64,000 nt of DNA from Bog-257 sp963846715 (GTDB lineage: Bacteria > Acidobacteriota > Terriglobia > Terriglobales > Acidobacteriaceae). Position 1 is the first letter of the stretch; each line of letters begins with the position of its first letter. A program made the position numbers and the translations under genes. The stretch is from the NCBI GenBank assembly GCA_963846715.1, contig CAWJXA010000008.1:124001-188000 (forward strand), in the 5' to 3' direction. The notes under the pieces were generated by a model, which worked only from the letters and a program-made list of their open reading frames with translations, ran no database searches and was not told the origin of the DNA. Below are positions 35,406 through 44,616 of this stretch, one piece after another.

Positions 35406-36398
35406 ATGCAAAAACGCAAACTTGGAAAAAGCAATCTGGAAGTATCGGCGATCGGCCTCGGCTGCATGGGACTGAGTTTTGGCCTTGGTCCGGCGGTAGA
35501 CAAGCAGGAAGGAATCTCGCTGATTCGCGCCGCCGTCGAACGCGGAGTAACCTTCTTCGACACCGCTGAAATTTATGGCCCATTCGCCAACGAAGAACTC
35601 GTGGGCGAAGCGCTCGCTCCCTTCCGCAGCCAGGTGGTCATCGCCACCAAGTTCGGGTTCAAAGTTGATCCGGAGACTGGCAAACAAGCCGGGCTGGACA
35701 GCCGGCCGGAACACATCAAGGAAGTCGCCGAGGCTTCGCTCAAGCGCCTAAAGACCGACGTCATCGATCTCTTTTATCAGCACCGGGTTGATGCCGACGT
35801 ACCCATTGAAGACGTGGCGGGAGCCGTGAAGGACCTCATCCAGCAAGGTAAGGTAAAGCACTTCGGTCTTTCGGAAGCAGGCGTGAAGACCATTCGTCGC
35901 GCCCACGCGGTGCAGCCGGTCACTGCCCTGCAAAGCGAATATTCGCTTTGGTGGAGAGAGCCTGAAGCGGAAGTGATCCCAACACTGGAGGAACTCGGCA
36001 TCGGCTTCGTTCCCTTCAGTCCTCTGGGCAAAGGCTTCCTTACCGGCAAGATCAGCGAAGACACGAAGTTCGACAAAACCGATTTCCGCAACGTTGTCCC
36101 TCGCTTCACGCCGGAGAACCGAAAAGCCAATCAGGCAGTTGTCGATCTGTTAGGCGCGATCGCCAGGCAGAAGAAGGCCGCTCCTGCTCAGATCGCGCTG
36201 GCTTGGCTACTGGCACAGAAGCCTTGGATTGTTCCCATCCCTGGTACAACCAAACTGCATCGCCTGGAAGAAAACATTGGTGCCGTTAACGTGGAACTCG
36301 CACCTGAGGACCTCCGGCAAATCGACGACGCCGCTGCCAACATCACCGTCCAAGGTGCCCGGTATCCCGAAGAGCTGCAAAAACTGGTGGGTCGCTGA
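35406..36398 (+). CDS. Aldo/keto reductase
   Basis: A 330-residue TIM-barrel oxidoreductase using NADPH. Start at 35406 follows AAAAGGAGCAGCA. The catalytic tetrad is visible: Asp and Tyr in FFDTAEIYGPFANEELVGEA, Lys in ATKFGF, His in YQHRVD. The nucleotide-binding end has VPIPGTTKLHRLEENIGAV. It is closest in pattern to the AKR13/YakC group. It heads a three-gene cluster with a cupin and a nitroreductase-like protein. The cluster is bracketed by two selB shards, suggesting it arrived as one piece. Confidence 0.92.
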   Translation: MQKRKLGKSNLEVSAIGLGCMGLSFGLGPAVDKQEGISLIRAAVERGVTFFDTAEIYGPFANEELVGEALAPFRSQVVIATKFGFKVDPETGKQAGLDSRPEHIKEVAEASLKRLKTDVIDLFYQHRVDADVPIEDVAGAVKDLIQQGKVKHFGLSEAGVKTIRRAHAVQPVTALQSEYSLWWREPEAEVIPTLEELGIGFVPFSPLGKGFLTGKISEDTKFDKTDFRNVVPRFTPENRKANQAVVDLLGAIARQKKAAPAQIALAWLLAQKPWIVPIPGTTKLHRLEENIGAVNVELAPEDLRQIDDAAANITVQGARYPEELQKLVGR

Positions 36399-36498
36399 GC
36401 GCAAAACCTCGAGTGGCGTCGCTAGCGCTTGCGTTATTCTCGGAAGAATGTGGCCATACCAGAGCGATACTGCAAGCAGCAATCGAAGGAGCTCGGAC

Positions 36499-36894
36499 AT
36501 GGAAATCAAGAGAGCGGGTTCGCAACCTTCTGCCAAGGGACCGTCAGAGTGGTTCACCGGCACGGTACGGATCGATCCGCTTTTTCAGGCGCCCGATCCA
36601 GCGCTGGTTCAAGGCGCCAGCGTGACCTTCGAGCCGGGCGCACGGACCGCATGGCATACCCATCCGCTCGGTCAGACACTCATTGTCACCGCAGGCTGCG
36701 GCTGGGCACAGCGCGAAGGCGGACCGATCGAGGAGATCCGGCCCGGTGATGTGGTGTGGTTCTCGCCCGGCGAGAAGCACTGGCATGGAGCCACGCCGAC
36801 CACAGCGATGATGCACATTGCCGTGCAGGAAAAGAAGGACGGCAAGGTGGTCGACTGGATGGAGCAGGTCACGGACGAACAATACCGCAACTAA
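36499..36894 (+). CDS. Small cupin protein (quercetinase/carboxymuconolactone-linked type)
   Basis: A 131-residue single-domain cupin starting MEIKRAGSQPSAKGPSEWFT. Cupin motif 1 is TFEPGARTAWHTHPLGQTLI with the HTH metal ligands; motif 2 is RPGDVVWFSPGEKHWHGATP. It binds a divalent metal and is probably a small-molecule sensor or isomerase; homologues accompany aldo/keto reductases. It lies 100 bases after the AKR gene and 16 bases before the next gene, so it belongs to the same cluster. Confidence 0.88.
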   Translation: MEIKRAGSQPSAKGPSEWFTGTVRIDPLFQAPDPALVQGASVTFEPGARTAWHTHPLGQTLIVTAGCGWAQREGGPIEEIRPGDVVWFSPGEKHWHGATPTTAMMHIAVQEKKDGKVVDWMEQVTDEQYRN

Positions 36895-36910
36895 ACTGAG
36901 AAGCAGGAGA

Positions 36911-37279
36911 ATGCCTATGCCGGCGCGGAATGATGACCTGAAGGACCGCCTTTCGCGATATCACGAAATCAAAATCACGGTGACCGGCAGAAAGTCGGGA
37001 CGCCCGATCTCTAATCCGGTCTGGTTCGTATTCGAAGACGACACGCTTTACCTGCTGCCGGTGCAGGGGTCGGATACGCAGTGGTACAAGAACGCGCTGC
37101 ACAATCCGAAGATTCGGGTCGATGCGCGCGACGCTGAGGCCGAAGTTCAGGCCGTTCCCATCACCGATGGCGCAGAGGTTTCGTCTGTGACCGAAAAGTT
37201 TCGCCAGAAGTATGGCGCCGGCGACGTGAAGAAGTACTATTCAAAGTTCGACGTCGCCGTCGCTATCCAGATGCGCTGA
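36911..37279 (+). CDS. Nitroreductase/pyridoxamine-oxidase-fold (DUF385-like) protein
   Basis: A 122-residue protein starting MPMPARNDDLKDRLSRYHEI, with AGGAG upstream. The split-barrel pattern ITVTGRKSGRPISNPVWFVF, DDTLYLLPVQGSDTQWYKNA and NPKIRVDARD matches deazaflavin- or flavin-binding proteins of the nitroreductase-type DUF385 group. Cofactor not certain. Its stop codon falls at the edge of a selB shard (37276-37344), so the downstream region was replaced right at the end of the gene. Confidence 0.78.
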   Translation: MPMPARNDDLKDRLSRYHEIKITVTGRKSGRPISNPVWFVFEDDTLYLLPVQGSDTQWYKNALHNPKIRVDARDAEAEVQAVPITDGAEVSSVTEKFRQKYGAGDVKKYYSKFDVAVAIQMR

Positions 37280-37344
37280 CCGGTATGATCGGCGAAGTGG
37301 ATGAATCCAGGAACGAGCCTTGCAGAAACTCCGCCAACTCCCAT
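37276..37344 (-). pseudogene. Internal selB shard
   Basis: The reverse complement encodes ELAEFLQGSFLDSSTSPIIP then VSA, matching EVTEFLQGSFLDPATSPIIP then VSS of SelB (nucleotides 13194-13263). Only this 69-bp piece is present. It adjoins the stop codon of the nitroreductase-like gene. On the minus strand it precedes the selB-start shard at 35132-35217, the opposite order from the intact gene. Confidence 0.78.
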
Positions 37345-37604
37345 CGGATAGGCGTTCGAGTCTCGCCGTTACGGGATGTTATGTAGCGCTTCGCCCCGGA
37401 ACTGACAGCACACGTACCAACCTCGCTCGCTAAGCGACTGGGTGAGCGTCTACGGACTACGGGGGCTCTGCGAAATCCCAAGTAATTGAGGGTACATGCG
37501 GGCAGAGGGGTCATCAGCACCGCCGCATGCCCCAGCATTCCAGCGAGACCACCGCTTCCCAATTTGCGGGCTGCCCCGAACTCACATTCAAAGGAGATAC
37601 TGCC

Positions 37605-39110
37605 ATGTACCCAAACGTATCCAGGCGATCCGTTTTAGTAGCGTTTTTAGTGTTGATCGTCGCCACGTGGACGGCGTGCAGCAAAACGACCGCCAGCGCC
37701 AACTCTACTCCTTCCTCCGATGCCGGCAAGGTCGCCATAACCACCAAGTCACCCGACGCGAGGTCCGAATTCTTGCAAGGCCGTGACCTGTCTGAGAAGC
37801 TGCTCGCCCAGGATTCTCTGCAGCATTTCGATAAGGCCATTGCGCTCGATCCCGATTTCGCTACCGCTGAGCTGGCCAGGGCCAACAATTCTCCCACGGC
37901 CAAAGAGTTCTTCGAACATCTGAACAAGGCGGTGAGCCTCGCAGACAAAACCTCGGAGGGAGAGAAGTTATTCATCCTCGCCGGTGAGGCGGGCGCCAAT
38001 GGCGACGTTGTGAAACAAAAGGCCATGTTGGACAAGCTGGTCGCCGAGTACCCGAACGACGAACGGGCGCGCCTCAACCTGGGCAACTACTATTTCGGCC
38101 AGCAGGATTTCGACCTAGCGGTTGAGCAATACAAAAAAGCCACGGAGCTGGCCCCTAACTATTCACCCGCTTACAACATTCTCGGCTATTCCTACCGGCA
38201 GCAAGGTGATTACGGAAACGCGGAGAAGGCGTTCACGAAATACATCGCATTGATTCCCAACGATCCGAATCCCTACGACTCCTACGCTGAACTGCTGCTC
38301 AAGATGGGCAGGTTCGACGACTCGATTGCACAATACCGCAAGGCTCTCTCGATTGATCCTCACTTTGTGCCGTCGCACTTCGGTATTTCCGCCGACCTTA
38401 TGTACATGGGCAAACCCGCGCAGGCCGATGAGGAACTGCAACAGATGGCGAAGCAGGCACGCAATGACGGTGAACTCCGCACCGCCCTCTTCGGCATGGC
38501 CGTGGTGGCCGCCGATAGCGGCAAGTTCGACCAGGCCGCTCAACAATTGGACAAGGAATTTGCCGTGGCGGAGAAGAAAAACGACGCGGCAGCCATGGCA
38601 GCCGACCTTCTAGCCAAAGGCGGTGTTCTTGCCCAGACTCCAAACCTCGCCCAGGCACAACAGCAATTCGACCGTTCTTTACAGCTGATCGAAGGTTCCA
38701 GTCTGTCGCAGGAGATCAAGGACAACGCGAAGATCGTCCACCACTTCAATCTGGCGGGGCTGGATATCTCTAAAAAAGACTATGCGGCAGCCCAACGGGA
38801 GACGGAGGAATTCCGTCAGGGTGCCGAACTATCCAAGAACCCAGCGCAGTTAAAGCAGGTTCATGAGTTGGAGGGCAGAATCGCTCTGGCTAAGAGAGAC
38901 TACGACAAAGCTATTGCGGAACTCCAGCAGGCCAACCTTCAAGACCCCCGCAACCTTTATCGCCTGGGTCAGGCCTATCAGGGCAAAGGAGACAGCGGGA
39001 AGGCAAAGGAGTTGTACACCAAGGCTGCTGAATTCAACTCGCTTCCGCAGCTGAATTACGCCTTCATCCGCCTGAAGGCCCAGCAAATGGCAGCCGGCAA
39101 GAAAGGCTGA
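37605..39110 (+). CDS. TPR-repeat lipoprotein
   Basis: A 501-residue protein with a type-II signal peptide (MYPNVSRRSVLVAFLVLIVA then TWTACSK, lipobox Cys at about residue 25). The ATG at 37605 has AGGAG nine bases upstream. About ten tetratricopeptide repeats follow, for example ARLNLGNYYFGQQDFDLAVE, AYNILGYSYRQQGDYGNAEK and SYAELLLKMGRFDDSIAQYR. It is an envelope-anchored scaffold of unknown partner. It could sit in an operon with the TonB-like gene, but 390 bases separate them. Confidence 0.82.
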   Translation: MYPNVSRRSVLVAFLVLIVATWTACSKTTASANSTPSSDAGKVAITTKSPDARSEFLQGRDLSEKLLAQDSLQHFDKAIALDPDFATAELARANNSPTAKEFFEHLNKAVSLADKTSEGEKLFILAGEAGANGDVVKQKAMLDKLVAEYPNDERARLNLGNYYFGQQDFDLAVEQYKKATELAPNYSPAYNILGYSYRQQGDYGNAEKAFTKYIALIPNDPNPYDSYAELLLKMGRFDDSIAQYRKALSIDPHFVPSHFGISADLMYMGKPAQADEELQQMAKQARNDGELRTALFGMAVVAADSGKFDQAAQQLDKEFAVAEKKNDAAAMAADLLAKGGVLAQTPNLAQAQQQFDRSLQLIEGSSLSQEIKDNAKIVHHFNLAGLDISKKDYAAAQRETEEFRQGAELSKNPAQLKQVHELEGRIALAKRDYDKAIAELQQANLQDPRNLYRLGQAYQGKGDSGKAKELYTKAAEFNSLPQLNYAFIRLKAQQMAAGKKG

Positions 39111-39502
39111 CCCGCGGGGCATGGGGCGGGTCAACACCCGCCCTACTTACTCCCCGGTTTTACGCGCGCCGCCATTCCGCAAACCCGCGACCGGAAAGTA
39201 CCGGGAACCGAGAGCCGCTTGACCCCGTGCGCGGCAGGAAAACTCACGTCCATGCAGGGGCTAGGACTTGTGTCGACGAAGGACTGTTCCCGATTCGCCA
39301 GCAATACGGGAACTGAATGTGGAACCTAGCGAGCCCCATTGGCGAATTACACTTAGGGCTCCCGTGTGCGAAAATAGAAGCAGAAACTTGCAACAAGCTA
39401 CCGGGTTTACTACGGTTGCGCCATCACCGGGGAAGTATTGCACTTCCGGAGGGTCGAAGGGCGTCTAAGTGGTTGAGCTCAGGGCGTACTTGATCCAAAC
39501 GG
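39111..39502. other. Intergenic space with probable terminator hairpin, no gene seen
   Basis: gggcgggtcaacacccgccc at 39124-39143 forms a strong stem just after the TPR gene and is likely a terminator, though it lacks a good T run. The remainder has no credible gene on either strand and no clear promoter. Confidence 0.45.
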
Positions 39503-40597
39503 ATGGCCTCAATCCTAATACCGCCAGACACACCGACCCAGCTTCCCACCAAGGAAGAACAGCAGCTCGCCTTGTGGGCTGACAGCGGCCCTCCCGGCTT
39601 GGACCTCACGCCGCATCTTCTGCTCAAGATGGAGGATGAACTGGAGCGCGCGCGCATGCGCGAGGCCTTCTGGATCTCCGTCGTTGTGCACTTGTTTGTG
39701 GTGATCTTTCTCGGTCTGTCTCCTAAGATTTTCGGCTACAAGCCCATCGATCTGGCGACCACGGCGGACCTGATGAAGAACCAGAACATGACTTATCTGG
39801 ATCTGCCGTCGGACTTGCAGAAACCGCCCAAGATACCGCCCAAGACGAACGTGCTCTCGGACAAAAACCGCGTTGCCATGAGCCGGAATCCGTCGCTCGA
39901 CAAGAAGACGCTGGAAGAGTTACGCCGCGCGGGACCGCCCATGCAGCAGACTGCCCCTCCATCCCAGCAGGCCCAGGTGACGCCGCCACCGATGCCTCAG
40001 GGAAGCCAGCAGCCCAACCCCAACCAACAGCAGCTAGCCCAGCTGCAGCCGCCTCAACAGAGCCCCAAGCTGCCCGTGCCTGATCAGAACGGCAAGCAGA
40101 TTGACTTCGCCCAGATGATGAAATCGCCCGGCGACCTGACGAGGCAAGCCGCTAACGCTGTTGCCGAGCATCGCGGTGGGGGCTCTTACGGCGGTGGGGG
40201 CAGCGGCGGCGATTACGGCGCGGGGCCGGGTGGAAAAGCACGCACGCTCGGCAATCTTGAGGTCTTGAGCGACACCCAAGGTGTGGACTTCGGGCCCTAT
40301 CTCTCGCGCGTGGTCGATGCGGTGCGCAGAAATTGGTACACCCTGATTCCCGAAGCGGCGCGTGCCCCGCTGCTCAAACGCGGCAAGGTTGCCATTGAGT
40401 TCGCCATCCTGCCCGATGGCAGAGTTGCCGGCATGAAGATCACCGGAGTCTCGGGCGACGTGTCGCTCGATCGCGCTGCCTGGGGCGGAATCACCGCGTC
40501 GAATCCGTTCGCTCCGCTGCCGTCCGAATATCACGCGCCCTACCTGGCCCTGCGCTTCCGCTTCTACTACAACCCGCAAAAAGGCGATATCGAATAA
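39503..40597 (+). CDS. TonB-family energy-transducer-like protein
   Basis: A 364-residue protein: cytoplasmic N-terminus of about 55 residues, one membrane helix (FWISVVVHLFVVIFLGLSP), a periplasmic Pro/Gln-rich linker (about 135-200), a Gly-rich stretch and a C-terminal TonB domain (VVDAVRRNWYTLIPEAA, then VAIEFAILPDGRVAGMKITG and SLDRAAWGGITASNPFAPLP). TonB passes proton-motive energy to outer-membrane receptors. The long cytoplasmic extension is unlike classical TonB. No ExbB/ExbD genes are adjacent. Confidence 0.8.
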   Translation: MASILIPPDTPTQLPTKEEQQLALWADSGPPGLDLTPHLLLKMEDELERARMREAFWISVVVHLFVVIFLGLSPKIFGYKPIDLATTADLMKNQNMTYLDLPSDLQKPPKIPPKTNVLSDKNRVAMSRNPSLDKKTLEELRRAGPPMQQTAPPSQQAQVTPPPMPQGSQQPNPNQQQLAQLQPPQQSPKLPVPDQNGKQIDFAQMMKSPGDLTRQAANAVAEHRGGGSYGGGGSGGDYGAGPGGKARTLGNLEVLSDTQGVDFGPYLSRVVDAVRRNWYTLIPEAARAPLLKRGKVAIEFAILPDGRVAGMKITGVSGDVSLDRAAWGGITASNPFAPLPSEYHAPYLALRFRFYYNPQKGDIE

Positions 40598-40633
40598 CGT
40601 CAGATTTTTTGGACTTGTCATCCTGATTTGTTT

Positions 40634-40703
40634 TATTTGTGATCCTGAGCGACGAGTCCGGTCGCGGCGCGACCAGACGAGGAGTCGAGGACCCCTACAC
40701 TGT
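40634..40703. repeat. GTCATCCTGAGCGA..GAGTCGAGGACCCC repeat
   Basis: Contains gtgatcctgagcgacgag and, after a gtcgcggcgcgac hairpin, gaggagtcgaggaccccta. Related copies lie at 41907-41957, 57553-57625 and 63688-63745. This is a widespread intergenic repeat type in Acidobacteriota and other soil bacteria. Confidence 0.6.
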
Positions 40704-40755
40704 CATCCCCCCTGATCTGACTCCTTCGCATCCGACTCCCGCGTAGAATGAGGCT

Positions 40756-40935
40756 GTGAACCCCGCTCAGCTGCCGGAACCTCGCGCCGACTCTGCCAAG
40801 CATGATGCCGACTGGCACGCGCGACATCGCTCGCGCGAACGCGCCAAGCTCTGGGGCCTGCTCGTCCTGATCGTCTTCATCCTCGCGCTCGCCTTCTTCC
40901 GTTTTGGCCGGACCATCCCCTGGGGTGCGCGTTGA
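40756..40935 (+). CDS. 59-residue single-pass membrane protein upstream of miaA
   Basis: GTG start at 40756; stop at 40933-40935, with the miaA ATG immediately following (TGAATG). It has a charged N-terminus (HDADWHARHRSRERAKLWG) and one helix LLVLIVFILALAFFRFG ending in IPWGAR. Codon use is that of the neighbours and the frame is fully clean. Position and tight spacing support a real, co-translated gene. Function unknown. Confidence 0.65.
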   Translation: MNPAQLPEPRADSAKHDADWHARHRSRERAKLWGLLVLIVFILALAFFRFGRTIPWGAR

Positions 40936-41880
40936 ATGACCGCTCCGCCTGACCCGCTGCTGGTCGTAATTCTGGGGCCTACCGGTTCGGGCAAGTCGGC
41001 GCTCGCCATCTCGCTGTCACAACAGTTTTCGGGTGAGGTCGTCAGTTGCGATTCCGTTGCCATCTATCGTCACTTCGAAATTGGGACGGCCAAGCCCACG
41101 GCCCAACAACGGGCCCTGGTTCCGCATCATCTTCTCGATGTCGCCGAGCCCGAGCAGCCCTTCACGGCAGGCGAGTATGCACGGCAAGCTCGGACCGTCA
41201 TCGACGACATTGCTCGTCGCCAGCGGCTTCCCATCGTGGTGGGCGGCACCGGCCTTTATTTGCGCGCACTGTTGGATGGGCTCTTTCCCGGACCGCAGCG
41301 CTCCGAGGAGCTACGCGAACGCCTGCGCAAACGCGCGCAGCAGCACGGTTCGGCTTACCTGTACAAGGTGCTTCAACGCCTCGATCCGGCGGCGGCGGCG
41401 AAGATCCATCCCAACGACATTCCGAAGATGATCCGCGCTCTCGAAGTGTGCCTCACATCCCACCGGCCGATGAGCCAAATGTGGGAGGAGCGTGGACGCG
41501 ATCCGCTTCGCGGCTTTCGCATTCTCCGCATCGGGCTCAATCCGGAGCGCGAGGCGCTCTATGCCCGCCTCAATCACCGTGCTTGCCAGATGTTCGACAG
41601 CGGCCTGATCGACGAAACCCAAACTCTCATCGAACGCCATGGCGAGCGGAAAAACATCACGCCGCTGGACTCGCTCGGCTACAAGCAGGCATCGCAATTC
41701 TTGCGCGGGGAGTTGACCCGCGAGCAGGCGCTCGCCGCCACCCAGCAAGCCCATCGCAACTACGCCAAACGGCAGATAACTTGGTTTCGCCGCGAGCCCG
41801 ACGTCATGTGGCTAGCGGGCTTCGGCGAGGATGCAGCAGTAGCAAAAGAAGCCGCCGGACTTGTTTCGGGTGAGCTCTGA
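40936..41880 (+). CDS. miaA: tRNA dimethylallyltransferase
   Basis: A 314-residue protein of standard length. P-loop LGPTGSGKSALAISLSQQF, substrate Asp in CDSVAIYRHFEIGTAKPT, the HHLLDV block, VVGGTGLYLRALLDGLFPGP, and the C-terminal LDSLGYKQ and YAKRQITWFRRE are all present. It adds the isopentenyl group to A37 of tRNAs that read UNN codons. It is translationally linked to the 59-residue membrane protein upstream. Confidence 0.96.
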   Translation: MTAPPDPLLVVILGPTGSGKSALAISLSQQFSGEVVSCDSVAIYRHFEIGTAKPTAQQRALVPHHLLDVAEPEQPFTAGEYARQARTVIDDIARRQRLPIVVGGTGLYLRALLDGLFPGPQRSEELRERLRKRAQQHGSAYLYKVLQRLDPAAAAKIHPNDIPKMIRALEVCLTSHRPMSQMWEERGRDPLRGFRILRIGLNPEREALYARLNHRACQMFDSGLIDETQTLIERHGERKNITPLDSLGYKQASQFLRGELTREQALAATQQAHRNYAKRQITWFRREPDVMWLAGFGEDAAVAKEAAGLVSGEL

Positions 41881-41906
41881 TCCTGAACGCAGCGCCCCCA
41901 CCTCGC

Positions 41907-41957
41907 GTTGTCATCCTGAGCGGAGCGCTCCTTGGGCGCGGAGTCGAAGGACCCCGA
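41907..41957. repeat. GTCATCCTGAGCGG..GAGTCGAAGGACCCC repeat
   Basis: gttgtcatcctgagcggagc, a short centre, then gagtcgaaggaccccgatat. Same family as 40634-40703. Confidence 0.6.
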
Positions 41958-42049
41958 TATTGCGAGAAATCCACGAGCAACGCCCGACAGGCCGTTGCGC
42001 TCGCCCGGGGCGCCACCGCAACCAAGACTTCTGTTATCGTCGCTTGGTC

Positions 42050-43390
42050 ATGTATCTCCGGATTCCCCTTGCCATACTTCTGCTATCGACCTGCCTTTCG
42101 CCTGTCATCCACGCCAAAGAACCCTTCCAAACCCCCGCCCCCGTTCATCTCGACAAGAAGGGCGAGAAATGGGCGCGCGAATCGCTCAAGAAGATGTCCC
42201 TGGAGCAAAAAATTGGCCAGATGTTCGTGGTCCGCGCCCTGGCGGAGTTCATGAACGTCAACAGTCCCGACTACATCTCCCTGCGCAACACCATGCGCAA
42301 GTACCATCTCGGCGGGTTCGCATTGACCGTCAGCTTTGAGGACGGACTGCTCTACAAGAACGAACCGCTCGAAGCGGCCACCGTCACCAATCAGTTGCAG
42401 CAGGATTCCGAGTTCCCGCTCATCTTTGCTGCCGACTTCGAGCACGGCGTGGGCATGCGCCTCAACGGCGTCACCGATTTCCCGCAAGCTATGGCGTTCG
42501 GCGCTACCGGCAACGTGGAATTTGCGCGCCAGTCAGGCCGAATCACCGCCCAGGAGGCGCGCGCCATCGGCGTGCAGTGGAACTGGTTTCCCGACGCTGA
42601 TGTAAATTCCAATCCCGCCAATCCCATCATCAACACCCGCTCGTTCGGCGAAGATCCCAAGCTGGTGAGCAAGATGGCCGCCGCCTACATCGCCGGCGCG
42701 CACGAGTTCGGCATGATGACCACCGCCAAGCATTTCCCCGGTCACGGCGATACCGAAAGCGACTCCCACATGTTCGTGCCGCTGGTGAAGGGTGACACGG
42801 CACGTCTCGACACCACCGAACTGCCGCCCTTCAGCGCCTCCATCAAGGCCGGAGTTGACGCGGTGATGGTCGCCCATGTCCTGGTTCCGGCGCTCGACCC
42901 CAATCCAACTCATGTGGCGACTATTTCGCCCGCCATCGTCACCGGACTTTTGCGCGACAAAATGGGCTTCCAGGGATTGATCATCACCGACGCCCTCGAC
43001 ATGCGCGGGCTGCGGCAGTCGTTTCCACAGGAAGGGGCCGAAGGCGCCGGCCGGGCCGCGGTTGAATCCGTGAAAGCCGGTAATGACATGCTGTTGCTGC
43101 CTTTCGATCTCGACGGCTCGTACAATGGCTTGCTGCGTGCCGTTCGCAGCGGAGAAATTCCCGAGTCGCGCATCGATCAATCGGTGCTGAAAATCCTGCG
43201 CGCCAAAGCCTCGGTCGGCCTGAACCGAGCCAGGCTGGTCGATATCAAAGCGGTGAACGAAACCGTGGCGAAACCGGACAGCTTAGCCATTGCGCAAGAG
43301 ATTGCTGATGCTGCAGTTACGCTGGTTCGCGACAATCATCGGACGCTTCCCTTAAAAGCCACGGCACAGGGAACCAAGCCGACCGTCTAA
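42050..43390 (+). CDS. GH3 beta-N-acetylhexosaminidase-like enzyme (catalytic domain)
   Basis: A 446-residue secreted protein: signal peptide MYLRIPLAILLLSTCLSPVI then HAKEP, followed by a family-3 TIM barrel. NagZ-type marks are KHFPGHGDTESDSHMFVPLV (His-Asp general acid loop) and the nucleophile in LIITDALDMRGLRQ; also NPIINTRSFGEDPKLV. It probably releases N-acetylglucosamine or related sugars from peptidoglycan or chitin fragments outside the cytoplasm. The frame stops at TAA 43388-43390 in the middle of what should be the C-terminal alpha/beta domain; the rest lies in other frames (43391-43956). Confidence 0.85.
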   Translation: MYLRIPLAILLLSTCLSPVIHAKEPFQTPAPVHLDKKGEKWARESLKKMSLEQKIGQMFVVRALAEFMNVNSPDYISLRNTMRKYHLGGFALTVSFEDGLLYKNEPLEAATVTNQLQQDSEFPLIFAADFEHGVGMRLNGVTDFPQAMAFGATGNVEFARQSGRITAQEARAIGVQWNWFPDADVNSNPANPIINTRSFGEDPKLVSKMAAAYIAGAHEFGMMTTAKHFPGHGDTESDSHMFVPLVKGDTARLDTTELPPFSASIKAGVDAVMVAHVLVPALDPNPTHVATISPAIVTGLLRDKMGFQGLIITDALDMRGLRQSFPQEGAEGAGRAAVESVKAGNDMLLLPFDLDGSYNGLLRAVRSGEIPESRIDQSVLKILRAKASVGLNRARLVDIKAVNETVAKPDSLAIAQEIADAAVTLVRDNHRTLPLKATAQGTKPTV

Positions 43391-43956
43391 TGCGTATCAG
43401 CCATTAGCGGAGACGCGCAATCGCATTCTCCTGTTGATTTTCACCGATGACAGCCGCTCCGATTCAGGAAGAACGATGGATCATGAGCTGAGGCTTAGAG
43501 TCCCGGACGCGCGCGTCTTTTACATCGATTCGCGCGATGCGGCCGGCATGGCGCAGACCGTGATGGCGGCGGTGCAGGAGGCGCAAAGCGGTAATCGCCG
43601 CAGTCTTTGAGTTCCCGATTGCCGGTAGGGTGGTTCGCACCCAGGAAGGTGCAGCGGTTAACGCAGTCGCGGTGCAGGATTCATCCGCAGCCTTGTTGCA
43701 ACAGGTCCTGCAAACTGCAGCCGAGAAGACGGTTGTGGTGGCTGTGGGCAGTCCATACGTTGCCAGTCAGTTGCCCGAGGTGCAAACCTATCTCTGCACG
43801 CTCTCCAACGGTCACGGCTCTGAGTTCAGCGCGGTGAAGGCAATGTTTGGCGAAATCCCCATGCCCGGCCACTTGCCCGTCACGATTCCGAACATCGCCG
43901 CCCGCGGTGCAGGACTGACCGGCGCGGCCCAAGATTCCAGCGGAGGACCACAATGA
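43391..43956 (+). pseudogene. Out-of-frame C-terminal domain of the GH3 enzyme
   Basis: One frame gives AYQPLAETRNRILLLIFTDD and HELRLRVPDARVFYIDSRDA up to about 43600. The next frame gives KAVIAAVFEFPIAGRVVRTQ, VVVAVGSPYVASQLPEVQTY and MPGHLPVTIPNIAARGAG. These form the alpha/beta sandwich seen behind the barrel in two-domain NagZ-like enzymes. Two frameshifts (near 43385 and 43598) separate them. The last frame ends in an ATGA overlap with the next gene. Confidence 0.75.
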
Positions 43957-44538
43957 CCAAGGTCACTACCAAACTTTCTTTCACACTTTTGATGGCGAGC
44001 CTGGCGCTGCTGCTGGCTGCCTGCTCCATCAAGGTGGACGATAAGGACAAGAAAAACGAGAAGGTCGACATTCAAACTCCCTTCGCCAACCTCGCCGTGA
44101 ACACCAGCGATAAGGCGGCGGATAACGGCATTCCGGTTTACCCGGGCGCGCACTTGCGTCCCGCCGATAATGACGGAGACAACCACTCCGCCAACATCAA
44201 TATTGGGGCTGCAGGGTTTGGCCTGAAGGTCATTGCCGCTGAGTACGAGACGGATGATTCGCCCGGAAAAGGTCAAGGCGTTTTACCAGGACAAAATGAA
44301 GAGCTTTGGCCAGGTGCTGGTGTGCAACGGCCACAGTAGTGGCTCCGACGTTCACATGGGAAAGCATGGCGACGACGAAGACCAGAAGCTGACCTGCAAA
44401 GATACCCACGGCGATGGCTGGGAGCTCAAGACCGGCACCAGCGACAATGAGCACCTGGTGTCGATTGAGCCACACGGTTCGGGAACCCGCTTCGGCACCG
44501 TGCTCGTCCGGACGCATGGTAAAGAGGGAACGCTGTAG
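43953..44538 (+). pseudogene. Small lipoprotein gene with one frameshift
   Basis: The first part is a lipoprotein (LLMASLALLLAACSIKVDDK, lipobox Cys at about residue 25) with NGIPVYPGAHLRPADNDGDN. The frame breaks near 44262: cccggaaaaggtc has one base more than needed for PEKVKAFYQDKMKSFGQVLV. The second part continues WELKTGTSDNEHLVSIEPHG to TAG at 44536-44538. A single 195-residue envelope protein of unknown function is the likely ancestral product. It overlaps the GH3 frame by four bases (ATGA), so both were once one operon. Confidence 0.7.
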
Positions 44539-44616
44539 GCGAGATCGCTTTTCGCTCTTGGCTATTCGCTCTTCGCTCTGAATTTGGGCGCTCTTCTAGA
44601 ACTGAAACCCTAATCT

